A stretch of 64,000 nucleotides of DNA, taken from Arabidopsis thaliana (lineage: Eukaryota > Streptophyta > Magnoliopsida > Brassicales > Brassicaceae). The position numbers and the translations under genes were made by a program. The notes beneath the pieces were generated by a model. The model did not search any database, was not told the origin of the DNA, and saw nothing but the letters and a program-made list of their open reading frames with translations. This document shows, piece by piece, positions 50,231 through 61,459 of the stretch; the stretch's first letter is position 1; each line of letters opens with the position of its first letter. Location: NCBI RefSeq assembly GCF_000001735.4, contig NC_003074.8, forward strand, positions 5,518,101-5,582,100, given 5' to 3'.

Positions 50231-50887
50231 TTAAGGCAGATTTGGTGATCATGAACGTTTGTGAATGTGTGTGTGTGTGTGTGGGTCTGTGTTTGTGTGT
50301 GTAATAAGGGAGGGGTATACCACCATATGATCCTTCCCCAGCTTGACCATTGTTTTTTTTTTAATATGTTTTTCTTTCTACATGTTTGTTTCACGTTTCA
50401 TGTTGTATCCAATAAATTGTGTACTTTCCTAGTAGTAATCGCCAGAAAAAAAAAAAAAAAAAAAAAACCTAGTAGGTAGAGTCATAGCTTACAATTAAAT
50501 AAATAACGATGGATGTGTTGAAAACGCGTTTATGCATGATTCATGAATTGTATATACGAGAGCAGCCGAGGAGGAGATAAAGAGAGGGGTCTACAATGAT
50601 CAATACTAACTTAATTTTGTAGTGTTGTCAGTCAATAATGTATACCTATCAAAATGGGGCCTATATTCCATCACTAGTGAGTTCGTCAGTCAATAATGTA
50701 TTTTCCGACACTTAAAAAACGTTCCAAATCATAATACTTATAATTATAACCAGATAAGTTTTACTGAATCCCAGACTAATTCTCAAACTTTGCTATCATG
50801 TTATTAACAAACATTACAATGTAGAGAAATATGGATGCCCTAGTTTCAACTAACACGATGAATCATGTCAATCACTGTATAAATAGT

Positions 50888-50935
50888 TAATAAGTTGTGA
50901 CTTTTTTTTTTGTCGGCTAATAAGTTGTGACTTTA
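50888..50935. repeat. 17-bp direct repeat flanking a poly(T) micro-insertion
   Basis: TAATAAGTTGTGACTTT at 50888-50904 and 50919-50935 brackets a T run plus GTCGGC. It has the same form as the NSP1 intron insertion but is smaller. Confidence 0.7.
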
Positions 50936-52030
50936 GGCACCGTCAATATTCAACTGTAATTATAATCGTATATAATAAGTGATTATATCTGTCAAATATC
51001 ATATATAACAAATAATATAATTGTATGTATATATATTATCTCTATCAACTATAATCATATACAGAAAGAAAAAAAACAAGTGTTACATCACGCTTAGCTT
51101 AAAAGTTTCGACTTTTTGCACCGTCATATTTCACGTGTAAGCAAGAAATACAAATGTAAATAGATTATAATTAATGAATTCTCTCGACTCTCTCAACATA
51201 GTATATAAAAGGAAATCTACACATGAACCGTATCTTTCTCACTTTTGAAATATTTTGATGTTTTAAAGAAATTTTTTCAAAATTTTATATAAATTATAAA
51301 TTAATTTAATATTTTTTGATTATTTATATTTTTCATCAGTCTTGTTCATAATTGGTTGAATTGTTTTAAAGTAAATATTTCTTTAGCTAAAACATCTTAT
51401 ACAATTAAAAGAAAAAAGTGTAATCAAATAACCAAATATAAATTAGTATTTCAAATTATACTTATTGCAGGGTGATAAACCTTTTGTCCCAAGTGAAGTT
51501 AAACCTATAAATATATACCCCATTTAGAGGGTCCTATATAACTAAAGTACCACATATTTGGTGGTTTATATCATTCAATTTTTTTGTAACTAACTTAATA
51601 TTTGATATGTAAAATCATGTTAAAATAGGATCAGCAGATAGAATATATAAAAAATAAGTCATGTACAAACGTAACGTTCTTCATATCTTAGGTAACGTAT
51701 CTAACAATTTTGTTAAATATTATTATTTTAAAAAATTGAACATATTATTTGGAAACTTTTCTTTTGATAATTTTGAAATGGCACTTTGTAATTAAGAGTT
51801 TAATAAAGAACACGTCACACACAAAAACGAAGAAAGAGATTATAGAAATTAAGTTGTGTTTTCAATCTTCGTGTATACAAAACAAAAATAAAAATTAGAA
51901 ATGATATTTCATACGATGTTGTTAAATAATATAATTATGAAAATTAGTTGTGCTTTATATTATTATTTTTGTTGGAAGCTCTAGAAACGATCGACCTAAT
52001 AGTATATTTTTGTCACTAAAAAGTGTGATT

Positions 52031-52033
<3 letters not shown>

Positions 52034-52072
<39 letters not shown>
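52034..52072. repeat. (AT)n microsatellite
   Basis: About 19 uninterrupted AT units in the NSP1-NSP4 spacer; likely length-variable between accessions. Confidence 0.95.
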
Positions 52073-52077
<5 letters not shown>

Positions 52078-53428
52078 GTAATTTTCAACCAATTCTCGGT
52101 TTAGGTGGTTTATTATTATATTGTTTTTTGAAAAAATTAAAAAATATATCCTTATTAGTTCATTCTTTTCTGGTCATTCGTTCACACTTTACAACTTGGT
52201 TAATGGCCACTTCTCAAGTTATCGTTCTTTCATTTGTTCTACAGTCGCAAGAAATTATCGTTCTTTCATTTGTCATTATGCATAATGATTTCTCTTTTCT
52301 TTTTAGTGCATAATGATCTCACTACATAAAAAAATCTATCTTACGATTCAACTATATTTAGTCCCATGCACTCGCTGCATAACACATTACTTTCTTCGAT
52401 TTAGAGTGATTTTCACAACCTTGTTTCTGTATTGTATATTTAGTTAGTGTTTGTGATTACCAAAAAAAAAAATTGTTTCTTCTTGGCTTAGTCTTTTTAT
52501 CTTTTTTTTTTTTTTTGCTTCATCTATTTTTCCTCCCATGACAGATGAAGACGGCAAGAGATGCAGCAAATCTCATTTATGATCTATCTGAAGAATCAGC
52601 GTCATCGATTTGGAGACTCGAACCATAACAAAAAGAGCATCACAGTTTCAATTTAATTGCTCCTGGCGCTTCCTATTTCAGCAACAAACATTAAATAATT
52701 AATCCAATAGAGATGATATATATGGAAATTTCAAAACCAAAAAAAGAAACTTTCAAAACCAAAATTGCGAAGCCATAGAAATCGTGGATCATGGAATTGC
52801 GAAGACCAATGTTGACATATGGGAATTTGGTGTCCCAATGAGCAGAGATCACTAAGATTGGTTTTCGGGAGGAACTTTTTGAGTTCATGATTTGAAGAAT
52901 TGTCTCGCCTATAAGCTATCGTCCATAGTTTGAGATTCATGCGACAAGAAGAAGGTTTGATTCACTTTCTCCATTTAATTGAATCATCTTCATAGATATA
53001 TTTTCATACTTAATCAATGTTTTTACCAAAAAAATAATGTTATTTTATTATTTTGGTTTTATGTGGTTTGGGATTGGTGTAGATTATAAACCGATTAAAC
53101 CAATGTTTTTGTGTTCTGAGATTTCAAACTTTTGAACTAAATAAATATACGTTTTGGGGAATATCCAATATCAATATGTATCATAGTTTGGACTCTATCT
53201 ATTCCAGTATGATAATTCCCGTGGAAAAATATATCATCGTCTCTATTTTATACATGCACTTGCAACACAAACCAGCCATAAAGTGGGTCTATTCTTATAA
53301 TTTATGACAACATGGAACACTATCATTGGGCCACGATGCAAGGAGCGAAGGACGATGCGAGAAGGTGCTTTACTGATTTGATGAACGTGGAGGTGATTCT
53401 GAATGATACGAGATCTCTAAGCTGAATA

Positions 53429-53516
53429 TATAATAGTATAGTTTTTCGTAATTTTTTTTTGTTAAATTTTTTATCGCTGCTAAAGATTAAATGGCGAGTA
53501 AAACTATACTATTATA
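53429..53516. repeat. 17-bp perfect inverted repeat
   Basis: The 17 bp at 53429-53445 are the exact reverse complement of 53500-53516, with a 54-bp loop. It lies about 370 bp upstream of the NSP4 promoter. It could be the ends of an eroded MITE or a chance AT-rich hairpin. Confidence 0.7.
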
Positions 53517-53800
53517 CTTTCAAAGATCACCCGAGAAAATGATGACTGCACATACTTTCAATATCCCATAGATGACATATCTGTTTTATTTCCATCAAGC
53601 TATTCATCGAAACAAAAGCACATGACGATTATGGGAGAGAAACACTACTCTAAAATCCCGTAATAAGCTGCACCACCTAATTTTTTGTGCCTTGACCAAA
53701 AAAAATTCAATGTTGCAGTTCAACGAACCTTCTTACGGAGGATCTTTAAACAAAATTTATTTGGTACATAGAGAAAAATATTTTAATATATACTAATTTA

Positions 53801-53817
53801 ATGCCTCGCGATCAACG
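53801..53817 (+). promoter_or_regulatory. Diverged copy of the shared near-palindrome upstream of NSP4
   Basis: ATGCCTCGCGATCAACGA keeps ATGCCTCG, GATCA and ACGA of the motif seen before NSP1, JAL32 and JAL33. It is 228 bp before the NSP4 ATG. Confidence 0.45.
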
Positions 53818-54044
53818 AGTAGAGAAAAAATATGTCGCGTGTATCTTCTTCCATTGGTCAATAAATACCAATGCAATGTTTACTACACAAATCATTACTT
53901 CAGTCTCACTCTCAGGTCAGCTCTCTCCACATCTCTCTCATATGATTGTACTATGTATAAGATTTGGTAATATTTGTAATTACAAGTAAAATTCGTAAAT
54001 ACAGATAATATTCGTAAGAGGTTGATCAAACGAAAGCAAAAGAG

Positions 54045-56259
54045 ATGGCCCAAAAGGTTGAAGCACAAGGAGGAAATGGCGGTAACCAATGGGATGATGG
54101 ATCCGAATACGACGCTGTGACCAAGATTCAAGTCGCAGCAGGCGGGAACGGAATTGAATATGTTAAGTTCACATACGTCAAGAACGGACAAACCGAAGAA
54201 GCCCCTCTACGCGGTGTCAAGGGCCGTAGTTTCGAAGCAGATCCGGTTCCTATACACTATCCTTGCCTATCTCTTCATTTTTATCTATAAGGACATTGAC
54301 GTGAATTAATATATATATATATATAGGTTATATATTGTCAAGGGTTTGTTTTGATAATGTTCTTTTTAAGAAATTGACATTTTGATCTTGATCTCTACAG
54401 TTTGTGATAAACCATCCGGAGGAGCACTTAGTTTCTGTAGAAGGTCGGTATAACCCTGAAGGACTTATTCTAGGGCTAACGTTCAAATCCAACAAGAAGA
54501 CTTCTGATCTCATTGGATATGAAGATGGTACACCGTTCACTCTCCAAGTTCAAGACAAGAAGATCGTTGGATTTTATGGCTTCGCTGGAAACAATCTCCA
54601 TTCTCTTGGAGCGTACTTTGCTCCGTTGACTAATGTAACCCCCTTGAATGCCAAAAAGCTAGAAGCAAAGGGTGGTGACACGGGAGATATATGGGATGAT
54701 GGTGTTTACGATAATGTTAGAAAGGTATATGTAGGGCAAGCCCAATATGGTATAGCCTTCGTCAAGTTTGAGTATGTCAATGGTTCTCAAGTGGTTGTTG
54801 GAGATGAACATGGAAAGAAGACAGAGCTAGGAGTTGAAGAGGTACAAAAATAGATAATTCTATGTTGTGATTCGTCAAAAGGATATATATATATATATAT
54901 TTATATGGGTAACCTCACTCAAAATTATTTGGTTTCTTTGCAGTTTGAGATTGATGCGGATGACTACATCGTATACGTGGAAGGATACCGTGAGAAAGTT
55001 AATGGTATGACCTCAGAGATGATCACTTTTCTTTCATTCAAGACTTATAAAGGCAAAACCTCTCAGCCTATCGAACAAAGACCTGGTATTAAGTTTGTGC
55101 TACAAGGTGGAAAAATTGTTGGGTTTCACGGACGTTCGACCGACGTTCTAGACTCCCTCGGGGCTTATATTTCATTGTCGCCCACTCCAAACTTGCATGG
55201 AAAGTGGACAAAGGTAGTAATCTTTTATATATCACCATGGGAGCTAGTTCACTAAGCAGACTCTATATTATAAAAAATCCTAACTAACAAGTATTATTAA
55301 TTAATTATAAGGTGGATGAAAATGGAGATGGTCCAGGGCTAAGATGCTCGCATGACATAGCACAGGTAGGAAACAAGATTTACTCTTTTGGTGGTGAGTT
55401 CACACCAAATCAGCCCATCGACAAACACCTTTACGTCTTTGACATCGAGAGCCGGACTTGGTCCATTTCTCCAGCCACGGGAGACATTCCAACCCTCTCT
55501 TGCCTAGGTGTCTGTATGGTGTCAATAGGATCGACCCTCTATGTCTTTGGAGGCCGAGACGCTTCACGTCAATACAACGGTTTCTACTCGTTTGACACGA
55601 CCACAAACGAGTGGAAACTGCTAACTCCGGTCGAAGAAGGACCCACTCCTCGTAGTTTCCACTCAATGGCAGCCGATGAGGAAAACGTTTACGTTTTCGG
55701 TGGAGTGAGTGCTACGGCACGACTCAATACACTAGACTCTTACAACATCGTTGATAAGAAGTGGTTTCATTGTTCGACTCCAGGAGATTCCCTTACCGCA
55801 AGAGGAGGAGCAGGGCTCGAAGTGGTGCAAGGGAAGGTATGGGTTGTGTATGGGTTTAACGGATGTGAAGTAGATGATGTTCATTACTACGATCCTGTTC
55901 AAGACAAGTGGACACAAGTGGAAACATTCGGTGTGAGGCCTTCCGAAAGAAGTGTATTCGCTAGTGCGGCTCTTGGGAAACACATTGTGATTTTTGGAGG
56001 TGAAATTGCGATGGACCCGCTAGCTCACGTGGGTCCAGGTCAATTGACCGATGGAACTTTTGCATTGGACACAGAGACGTTGCAATGGGAGAGGCTGGAT
56101 AAGTTTGGTGGAGAGGAAGAGACTCCGAGTAGCAGAGGATGGACCGCGTCCACAACTGCGACCATTGGTGGCAAGAAAGGACTTGTGATGCATGGTGGTA
56201 AAGCTCCAACCAATGACCGGTTTGATGATCTCTTCTTTTACGGAATTGACTCTGCCTAA
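54045..56259 (+). CDS. NSP4: NSP4, nitrile-specifier protein with two jacalin domains
   Basis: Four phase-0 exons (54045-54245, 54401-54841, 54944-55213, 55312-56259) give 619 aa. An extra N-terminal jacalin domain (about 1-140, closest to domain 1 of JAL32 and JAL33 by its AVTKIQ start and FVINHP junction) precedes the NSP1-type jacalin domain. Five Kelch repeats follow, with E535, D539 and H543 in EIAMDPLAH. Exon 2 fuses the end of domain 1 to the start of domain 2, as in JAL32. The function should match the other NSPs, directing glucosinolate aglucones to nitriles. About 500 bp of the Kelch exon are nearly identical to NSP1. Position corresponds to At3g16410. Confidence 0.96.
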
Positions 56260-56555
56260 TTAAGGCAGATTTGGTGATGAACGTTTGTGATGCAATAAGG
56301 GAAGGGTCTTGATACCACCATATTATCATTCGTCAGCTTGTCCATTTTGTTGATGTTTTTTTTTTCCTAAACGTTTTCTATATGTTTAATTGTTTTATGT
56401 TTCGTGGTTTATCCAATAAATTGTTTATTTTCTTAAAATAAATCCCCAGATAAAAAAATGCGAACTAGAAGGGAGAGTCATAGCTTAATATTAAATAAAT
56501 AACGATGGATGTGTTGTATACGCGTTTACAACTAATCCCATGCAGGATTCATATT

Positions 56556-56700
56556 GTAATTGTTTAACTAGTCTAGTGGTCAAAGTCATCTTCCCACATG
56601 GAGAGGTGCAGAGTTCGAAACTTTGAATCTCCAACCTCCTTTTCATTGTTCTTCAATTAAAAAAAAAAAAACATTTTCAAATAATAGGCCGTAATTGTTT
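56556..56700 (+). mobile_element. tRNA-derived SINE-like element
   Basis: A box A-like TAGTCTAGTGGTCAAAG (from 56569) and a box B-like GAGTTCGAAACT (56611-56622) are about 35 bp apart and are followed by an A tail (56659-56671). GTAATTGTTT occurs on both sides (56556-56565 and 56691-56700) and may be a target-site duplication, although it encloses 20 bp beyond the A tail. No cloverleaf consistent with a functional tRNA is seen. Confidence 0.6.
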
Positions 56701-57412
56701 TTTTGCTTCTGACCTTCAAATAATTGAGGAGGGCTCTGGTTGTTGCTCCTCTGCTTCTAGCCACTCTCTTTAAACTATGTGTTGTGTGTTCTCTAATGAG
56801 AATAACTATGCTAATGTGATTTCTCTTTACAATGGTGAATGGTGATCTTTCTTTTAATTATAACTGTGTATAAAACATTATCTCTATTAAAGAGAATCAC
56901 ATATCCAAGATGTATTGATGCTTCAACTTTCTTTTCAACGTTCACTATTTAAACCCATGCATAATGCATTCCTTTGTTCGCACTTCGTATTTTAATTGAA
57001 ATATTTAGGTAAGTCATGCCTGTCTCTTTTCTTTTTTTCTTTTTCTTATAACCAAGTCCTGCCTTTCTTGGTTTGTCACTTTCTCATAATCTTATCCGTG
57101 AGTATTGATCTCTCTACGAAAATTTCAATTGACCATCTCAAAGAACTTGTAAAATGCTCTTCCTTATTATCATCCTTTTTTTCCCTAAAATTTAGTATTT
57201 GTCTTTAGCATATTTTGTTTTAGTTGAAAACGATTGATAAATTAGTGTTACATCCAAATGCTGGAATTTTATAATAAAATAAAGAAGTTAGTAGGGTTCA
57301 TGTTAGATGTGTAAAATACTTTTTTCACTAAGACATTAGATTTCTGTTTCGATAGATTATTATAAATTCTTCAGTTTGTTGATGTCATTACTATTGACTC
57401 TTTCAGTTAAAA

Positions 57413-58944
57413 ATGTCACAGAAAGTAGGACCTTTCGGTGGTAACAAAGGAGATCCATTCGACGATAGCGTTTTTGGTTACAACGGTGTGAGGAAAGTGA
57501 TTGTTGGGGAAAACGGTAACGGCGTGGATTGTATCAAAATCGAATACGAGAAAGACGGCAAATTCGAGACACAAATGCACGGAAGTGTCACCGGAGTACT
57601 AAAAGAGGTTGCATAACTTTGTCTACATATGATACTGCATTTCTAATTATATGTGTTGACTATACCATTCTCTGTTTTTTGCTCTGTTTCTTCTTTGTTG
57701 CAGTTTGTACTTAACTATATCACATCAATTCAGGCAAGCTATAGCGATGTTGCGAGATACAACACAACTATCGTGAAGTCTCTTATCTTCAAGACATCAC
57801 ACGGGAGAAAATCTCCCATGTATGGTCAGATAGCGATTTTTAAAACAGATTTCGTGGTGGAAGGTAATTGTGGAGCAAAACTTACCGGGTTCCATGGAAG
57901 GTCTGGTACTGCTCTGTTTGCTATTGGAGCTCATTTTCTCGCGCCTTCTTCTCCTGTGAAGCAGTTAGAACCTCAAGGTGGAGACAGAGGATATGCTTGG
58001 GATGATGGTGTTTACGATGGTGTAAGTAAAATATCGGTTACACAAGATGGTAGCTACCTAAGCTATGTTAAGTTCAAGTATGTTAAAGGAAGCACATCTG
58101 TTCGGCATTCTCACGGAAAGATGAACCAAGAACCAAAAGAGTTTAAGGTTGATTATCCAAATGAATTTATTACATCAGTGGAAGGAACTTACATTTTTGT
58201 GGTTATGTAACCTCGCTTACTTTCAAAACATCAAAGTGTAGAATCTCTCCTGTATTTGGAAAAGTGTCTAGTAAGAAATTCGTCCTTGCGGTGCTTGTCG
58301 GATTCCGTGGACGTAATAGTGAAAGTGACAATGCTCTCAGAGCACTTGGAGCAAATTTTGCGCCAGTTCCAGCTCCAGTTGCACCGGTTCCAGCGCCAGT
58401 CCCCACACAAGTTCCGGCTAAGAAACTAGAAGCAAAAGGCGGAGATGGAGGAGCCATGTGGGATGATGGTTTCTATGAAGATGTGAGGAAGGTATATGTA
58501 GGACAAGGTGACTCCGGTGTGTCTTTTGTTAAGTTTGAGTATGCTAATCGCAAGGAGCTTGTAGCTGGAGTTGGCCATGGGAAGATGTCAATTCTTGGAA
58601 CAGAGGAGGTTTTTGTGCTCTGTTCTCGTATTGACCTAATAATGTTTTCTTGAGATCCAAGTTTCACTGGTCTTTGTATTTTGTGGCAGTTTGTGCTCGA
58701 TTCTCCAAATGAATACATTGTATCGGTGGAGGGAAGTTACGATAAATTATTTGGAGTGGAAGGCGAGTTGGTGACGATGCTTAGGTTCAAGACAAACAAG
58801 CGTACCTCTCCACCGTTTGGGCTCGATGCAGGCACAACGTTTGCGTTGGAGATGAAAGATCATAAGATCGTTGGATTCCATGGCAAAGCTGGAGATTTTG
58901 TTCATCAAGTTGGTATCCACGTCACCCAAATCACCAAGTCTTAA
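57413..58944 (+). pseudogene. Three-domain jacalin-related lectin gene with a frameshift
   Basis: Homology and splice sites give exons 57413-57607, 57704-58608 and 58690-58944, encoding three jacalin domains. In domain 2 the frame is lost: after [17 protein letters not shown] (to 58192) the reading runs to TAA at 58208-58210. The domain continues from 58195 in another frame as [14 protein letters not shown], so one base is missing near 58193-58198. Domain 3 follows a Pro/Ala/Val linker ([17 protein letters not shown]) and looks intact ([17 protein letters not shown] to the stop). Domain 2 lacks the intron usual at this point in the family. Unless the base is an assembly error, this is a recent pseudogene. 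It does not resemble the PBP1 or JAL31 that I expected at this place. Confidence 0.75.
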
Positions 58945-61209
58945 AGCTTTGTGAGCTTTCTCTTCTATTCCTAGAATAAAATTAAAAAGCCATGTCTGTT
59001 TGTTACTCCTCAGCTTCTAGTTACTCTCTTTTAACTATGTCTTGCTTCGTTTGTTTGTTATGTGTTATGAAGTGGTCTGCTTCTTTGAATAAAGCATCGT
59101 TTTGTTGGAATGTGATAAACTGATAATTGTGTTATGCTATACTTGGATGCATGAGGATAAATGAAAACTAACTATTCAACTAAACCCTAAAACCTATACG
59201 ATCAAAATTATAGTAAATAGTAACACTTAATGAGACTTTAAAGTTGAGATGTGTAACTAGTCACCACTCACTCATGTTAGTGATTCATGTGTGTGTCAGT
59301 GTGTGTGTGTGTGTTTTTATCAAGGTCTTCTCTTAAGATTCATAAGTGTGAATCTGGTGGGACTTAATTGGTCTGGTGGAGTAGAACCTATGCGGGCAAT
59401 GAGGAAGGTTAAGGTAGGCTAACCGAGCCCACTCTCTAAGTGTTTAATTTGTAACCTTAATTCGTAAATAAAAGCTGTTTAATTTGTAACCTTTATTAGA
59501 TAAAATTTTGTCTTTTTTTTTGTCAAAAGATAAAATGTTGTCAATCATTTTAAAAACAAAGAAAAAAACTTTTTTGGCAAGAATTTATATATTTGCTTGT
59601 CATAAATTTTCCATTTTGTAGTATTTTGAAAAAAATATTTTAACGAATGGAAGCAATAACTCGACAAAAAGAGTCAAACTAAAGTACCTTCACATGCAAA
59701 ACAAAACGTAAATTTGGTATTTTTTTCCCATTAAAAAAAATATATATATATTCTTGGCCTTGTGTGCGAAGACGATCGAGAACGAGAAGAACGATAAGCT
59801 CAATACGCACGAACGTAGATCGAAGACTGGAAAGGTATATCTTCATCAAAATATTCATGATTATGGTTGAGTTTAATTTTGTTTACGTATTTGTTTTAAT
59901 TTTTCAAAAGTCCACTGTTGGCTGGCTGTTGCTATCTTGGAATGATTTTCATATCTCAATAACTATTGTTTACTCTAAGTTAAATTATTGGGGTGCTATT
60001 TATGATGACTGATGAAGTGATGGGAACATGATTGCAATATTAAAATCTCTTTTTTATTTATATTAATTATAAGTTTGTACCCACTTCATTTTAAATAGAT
60101 AATGCCAAGACGTAGGTATATTATTACTGAATTTATTTTTTAATAATAAGTAAATATGCAGGTTTCAACTAGAAAGGTAACACATCAACAAGAAATACCA
60201 AAAACCACTAGCTTACATATTTTGATCATATAAGTATTGAATAATATAGTTATAGATGATCAAATAGTTATTATTAATTACTTAGCTAGTGTAATTTCTA
60301 TCGATTGTTTCACATTCGCAACAGATAATTATATAAATAAATACATACTACATGTTAACCTTTGTTTTTGTTAAATAGGATGTTTTCTTGATTGATGATC
60401 TAGATCAACTTTTAATAATTTATACGTACCAGCTTTCATTCGATCGTGCGACTTCTTGGAATATCCCATGGTACATTTGCAGTCGAGCTAGAAAGCTTTT
60501 TTGATAATTTATGAATCATATTAAGCGTCTCTCAATTAGATTAATATTTAGTACCAGTGTAAATGATACAATTATAAATCTTTTTACCAACGAATACAGA
60601 ATTTGTTTTAGAAATATTCTTCGCAAAATTTTATAATATTTCATAAATCAGTTATAAAAAAAAAAAAAGCAGTTTTGAATTCAGAGGAATTCGTAAATTT
60701 CCCTAAGAGTTATTAAAACTAGTTGTGATATTTTGGAGTATTCTTTATGGCTAGATCCATATGATCCGGTTCTTGTATCTAGATTTTTTTTACGGAATAT
60801 TGTATGATATATCTAGTCTCCTCTTTGGTTCTAAACTTCTAATTAATCTTCGGTGATTTGAATTAAACGTTACTGTTTTTAAATTATGATTAAGGCTTTA
60901 AAACATGTTCATACAATAATTACCAAATCTTAACCAATTAGACTCTTAATAAGGAGAACGTATATATATGTTGCAACTTGCAACTTTAGCCCTTTACAAA
61001 TAATTAATCGTACATAATCTAATTGATAAACGATTCTTTAAATTTTAAAACAATGAATTAGCTTGCTGCCATCGTTTAATGGGCCAACGCCAATATAAAG
61101 ACGATTAGTTGAGAAGTTGTGCAAGTAGAAGTATATGAATATTTTCATTATCTAAAAAAAAAAATGTATATGAACATGCGTTTTTCCCAGTAATGCTTTT
61201 TATATAAAT
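58945..61209. other. Spacer upstream of JAL32
   Basis: About 2.3 kb AT-rich DNA. It contains a (GT)n tract near 59288-59315, a poly(T) micro-insertion with 15-bp flanking repeats (59498-59542), and a small GC-richer patch at 59762-59830 of unknown origin. From about 60750 it is promoter DNA shared with JAL33. Confidence 0.55.
59498..59542. repeat. 15-bp direct repeat flanking poly(T)-GTCAAA
   Basis: AGATAAAATTTTGTC (59498-59512) and AGATAAAATGTTGTC (59528-59542) differ at one base and bracket a T run plus GTCAAA, the same 3' bases as in the NSP1 intron insertion. Confidence 0.65.
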
Positions 61210-61227
61210 ATGCCTCGTGGATCACGA
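61210..61227 (+). promoter_or_regulatory. Shared near-palindrome upstream of JAL32
   Basis: ATGCCTCGTGGATCACGA, 250 bp before the JAL32 ATG and about 75 bp before its TATA box (TATAAATA near 61288). Identical to the copy before JAL33. Confidence 0.65.
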
Positions 61228-61459
61228 AAGAATAAATTATTATTTCCCTTATTATTTCATCTAGTACGATCAATATCAAGAAGTCAATATAAATAAACAT
61301 ACAATTCACTTTAATTGATCATAGCACCGATAACAATCTACTCTCTTTAAAAGGTCTTATCTCTATTCTTCTCTATTATGTAAAAATTGGTTAATAGTAG
61401 ATATTAACAATTTATTTTTGCAACTACAGAAATTCGTAAGTACTATCAAGAAGCAGAAG

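Larger units (their letters stand above)
50231..53800. other. NSP1-NSP4 spacer
   Basis: About 3.6 kb. It starts with the NSP1 3'UTR (a GT-rich run near 50262-50301 and an A tract near 50446-50466) and a block around 50496-50560 homologous to DNA downstream of NSP3 (47346-47390) and NSP4 (56490-56530). It also holds a poly(T) micro-insertion (50888-50935), an (AT)n tract (52034-52072), and a short reading stretch at 53312-53422 that I cannot identify. No full gene is supported. Confidence 0.55.

Noticed and set aside
50262-50479. Open frame with Cys/Val repeats after NSP1
   Set aside because: It is a translation of a GT microsatellite in the 3'UTR.
56556-56700. Functional tRNA gene
   Set aside because: Box A and B are present but no acceptor stem or cloverleaf can be drawn, and an A tail follows.
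58203-58457. Minus-strand frame rich in Gly/Thr/Ala
   Set aside because: Antisense shadow of the Pro/Ala/Val linker of the broken lectin gene.
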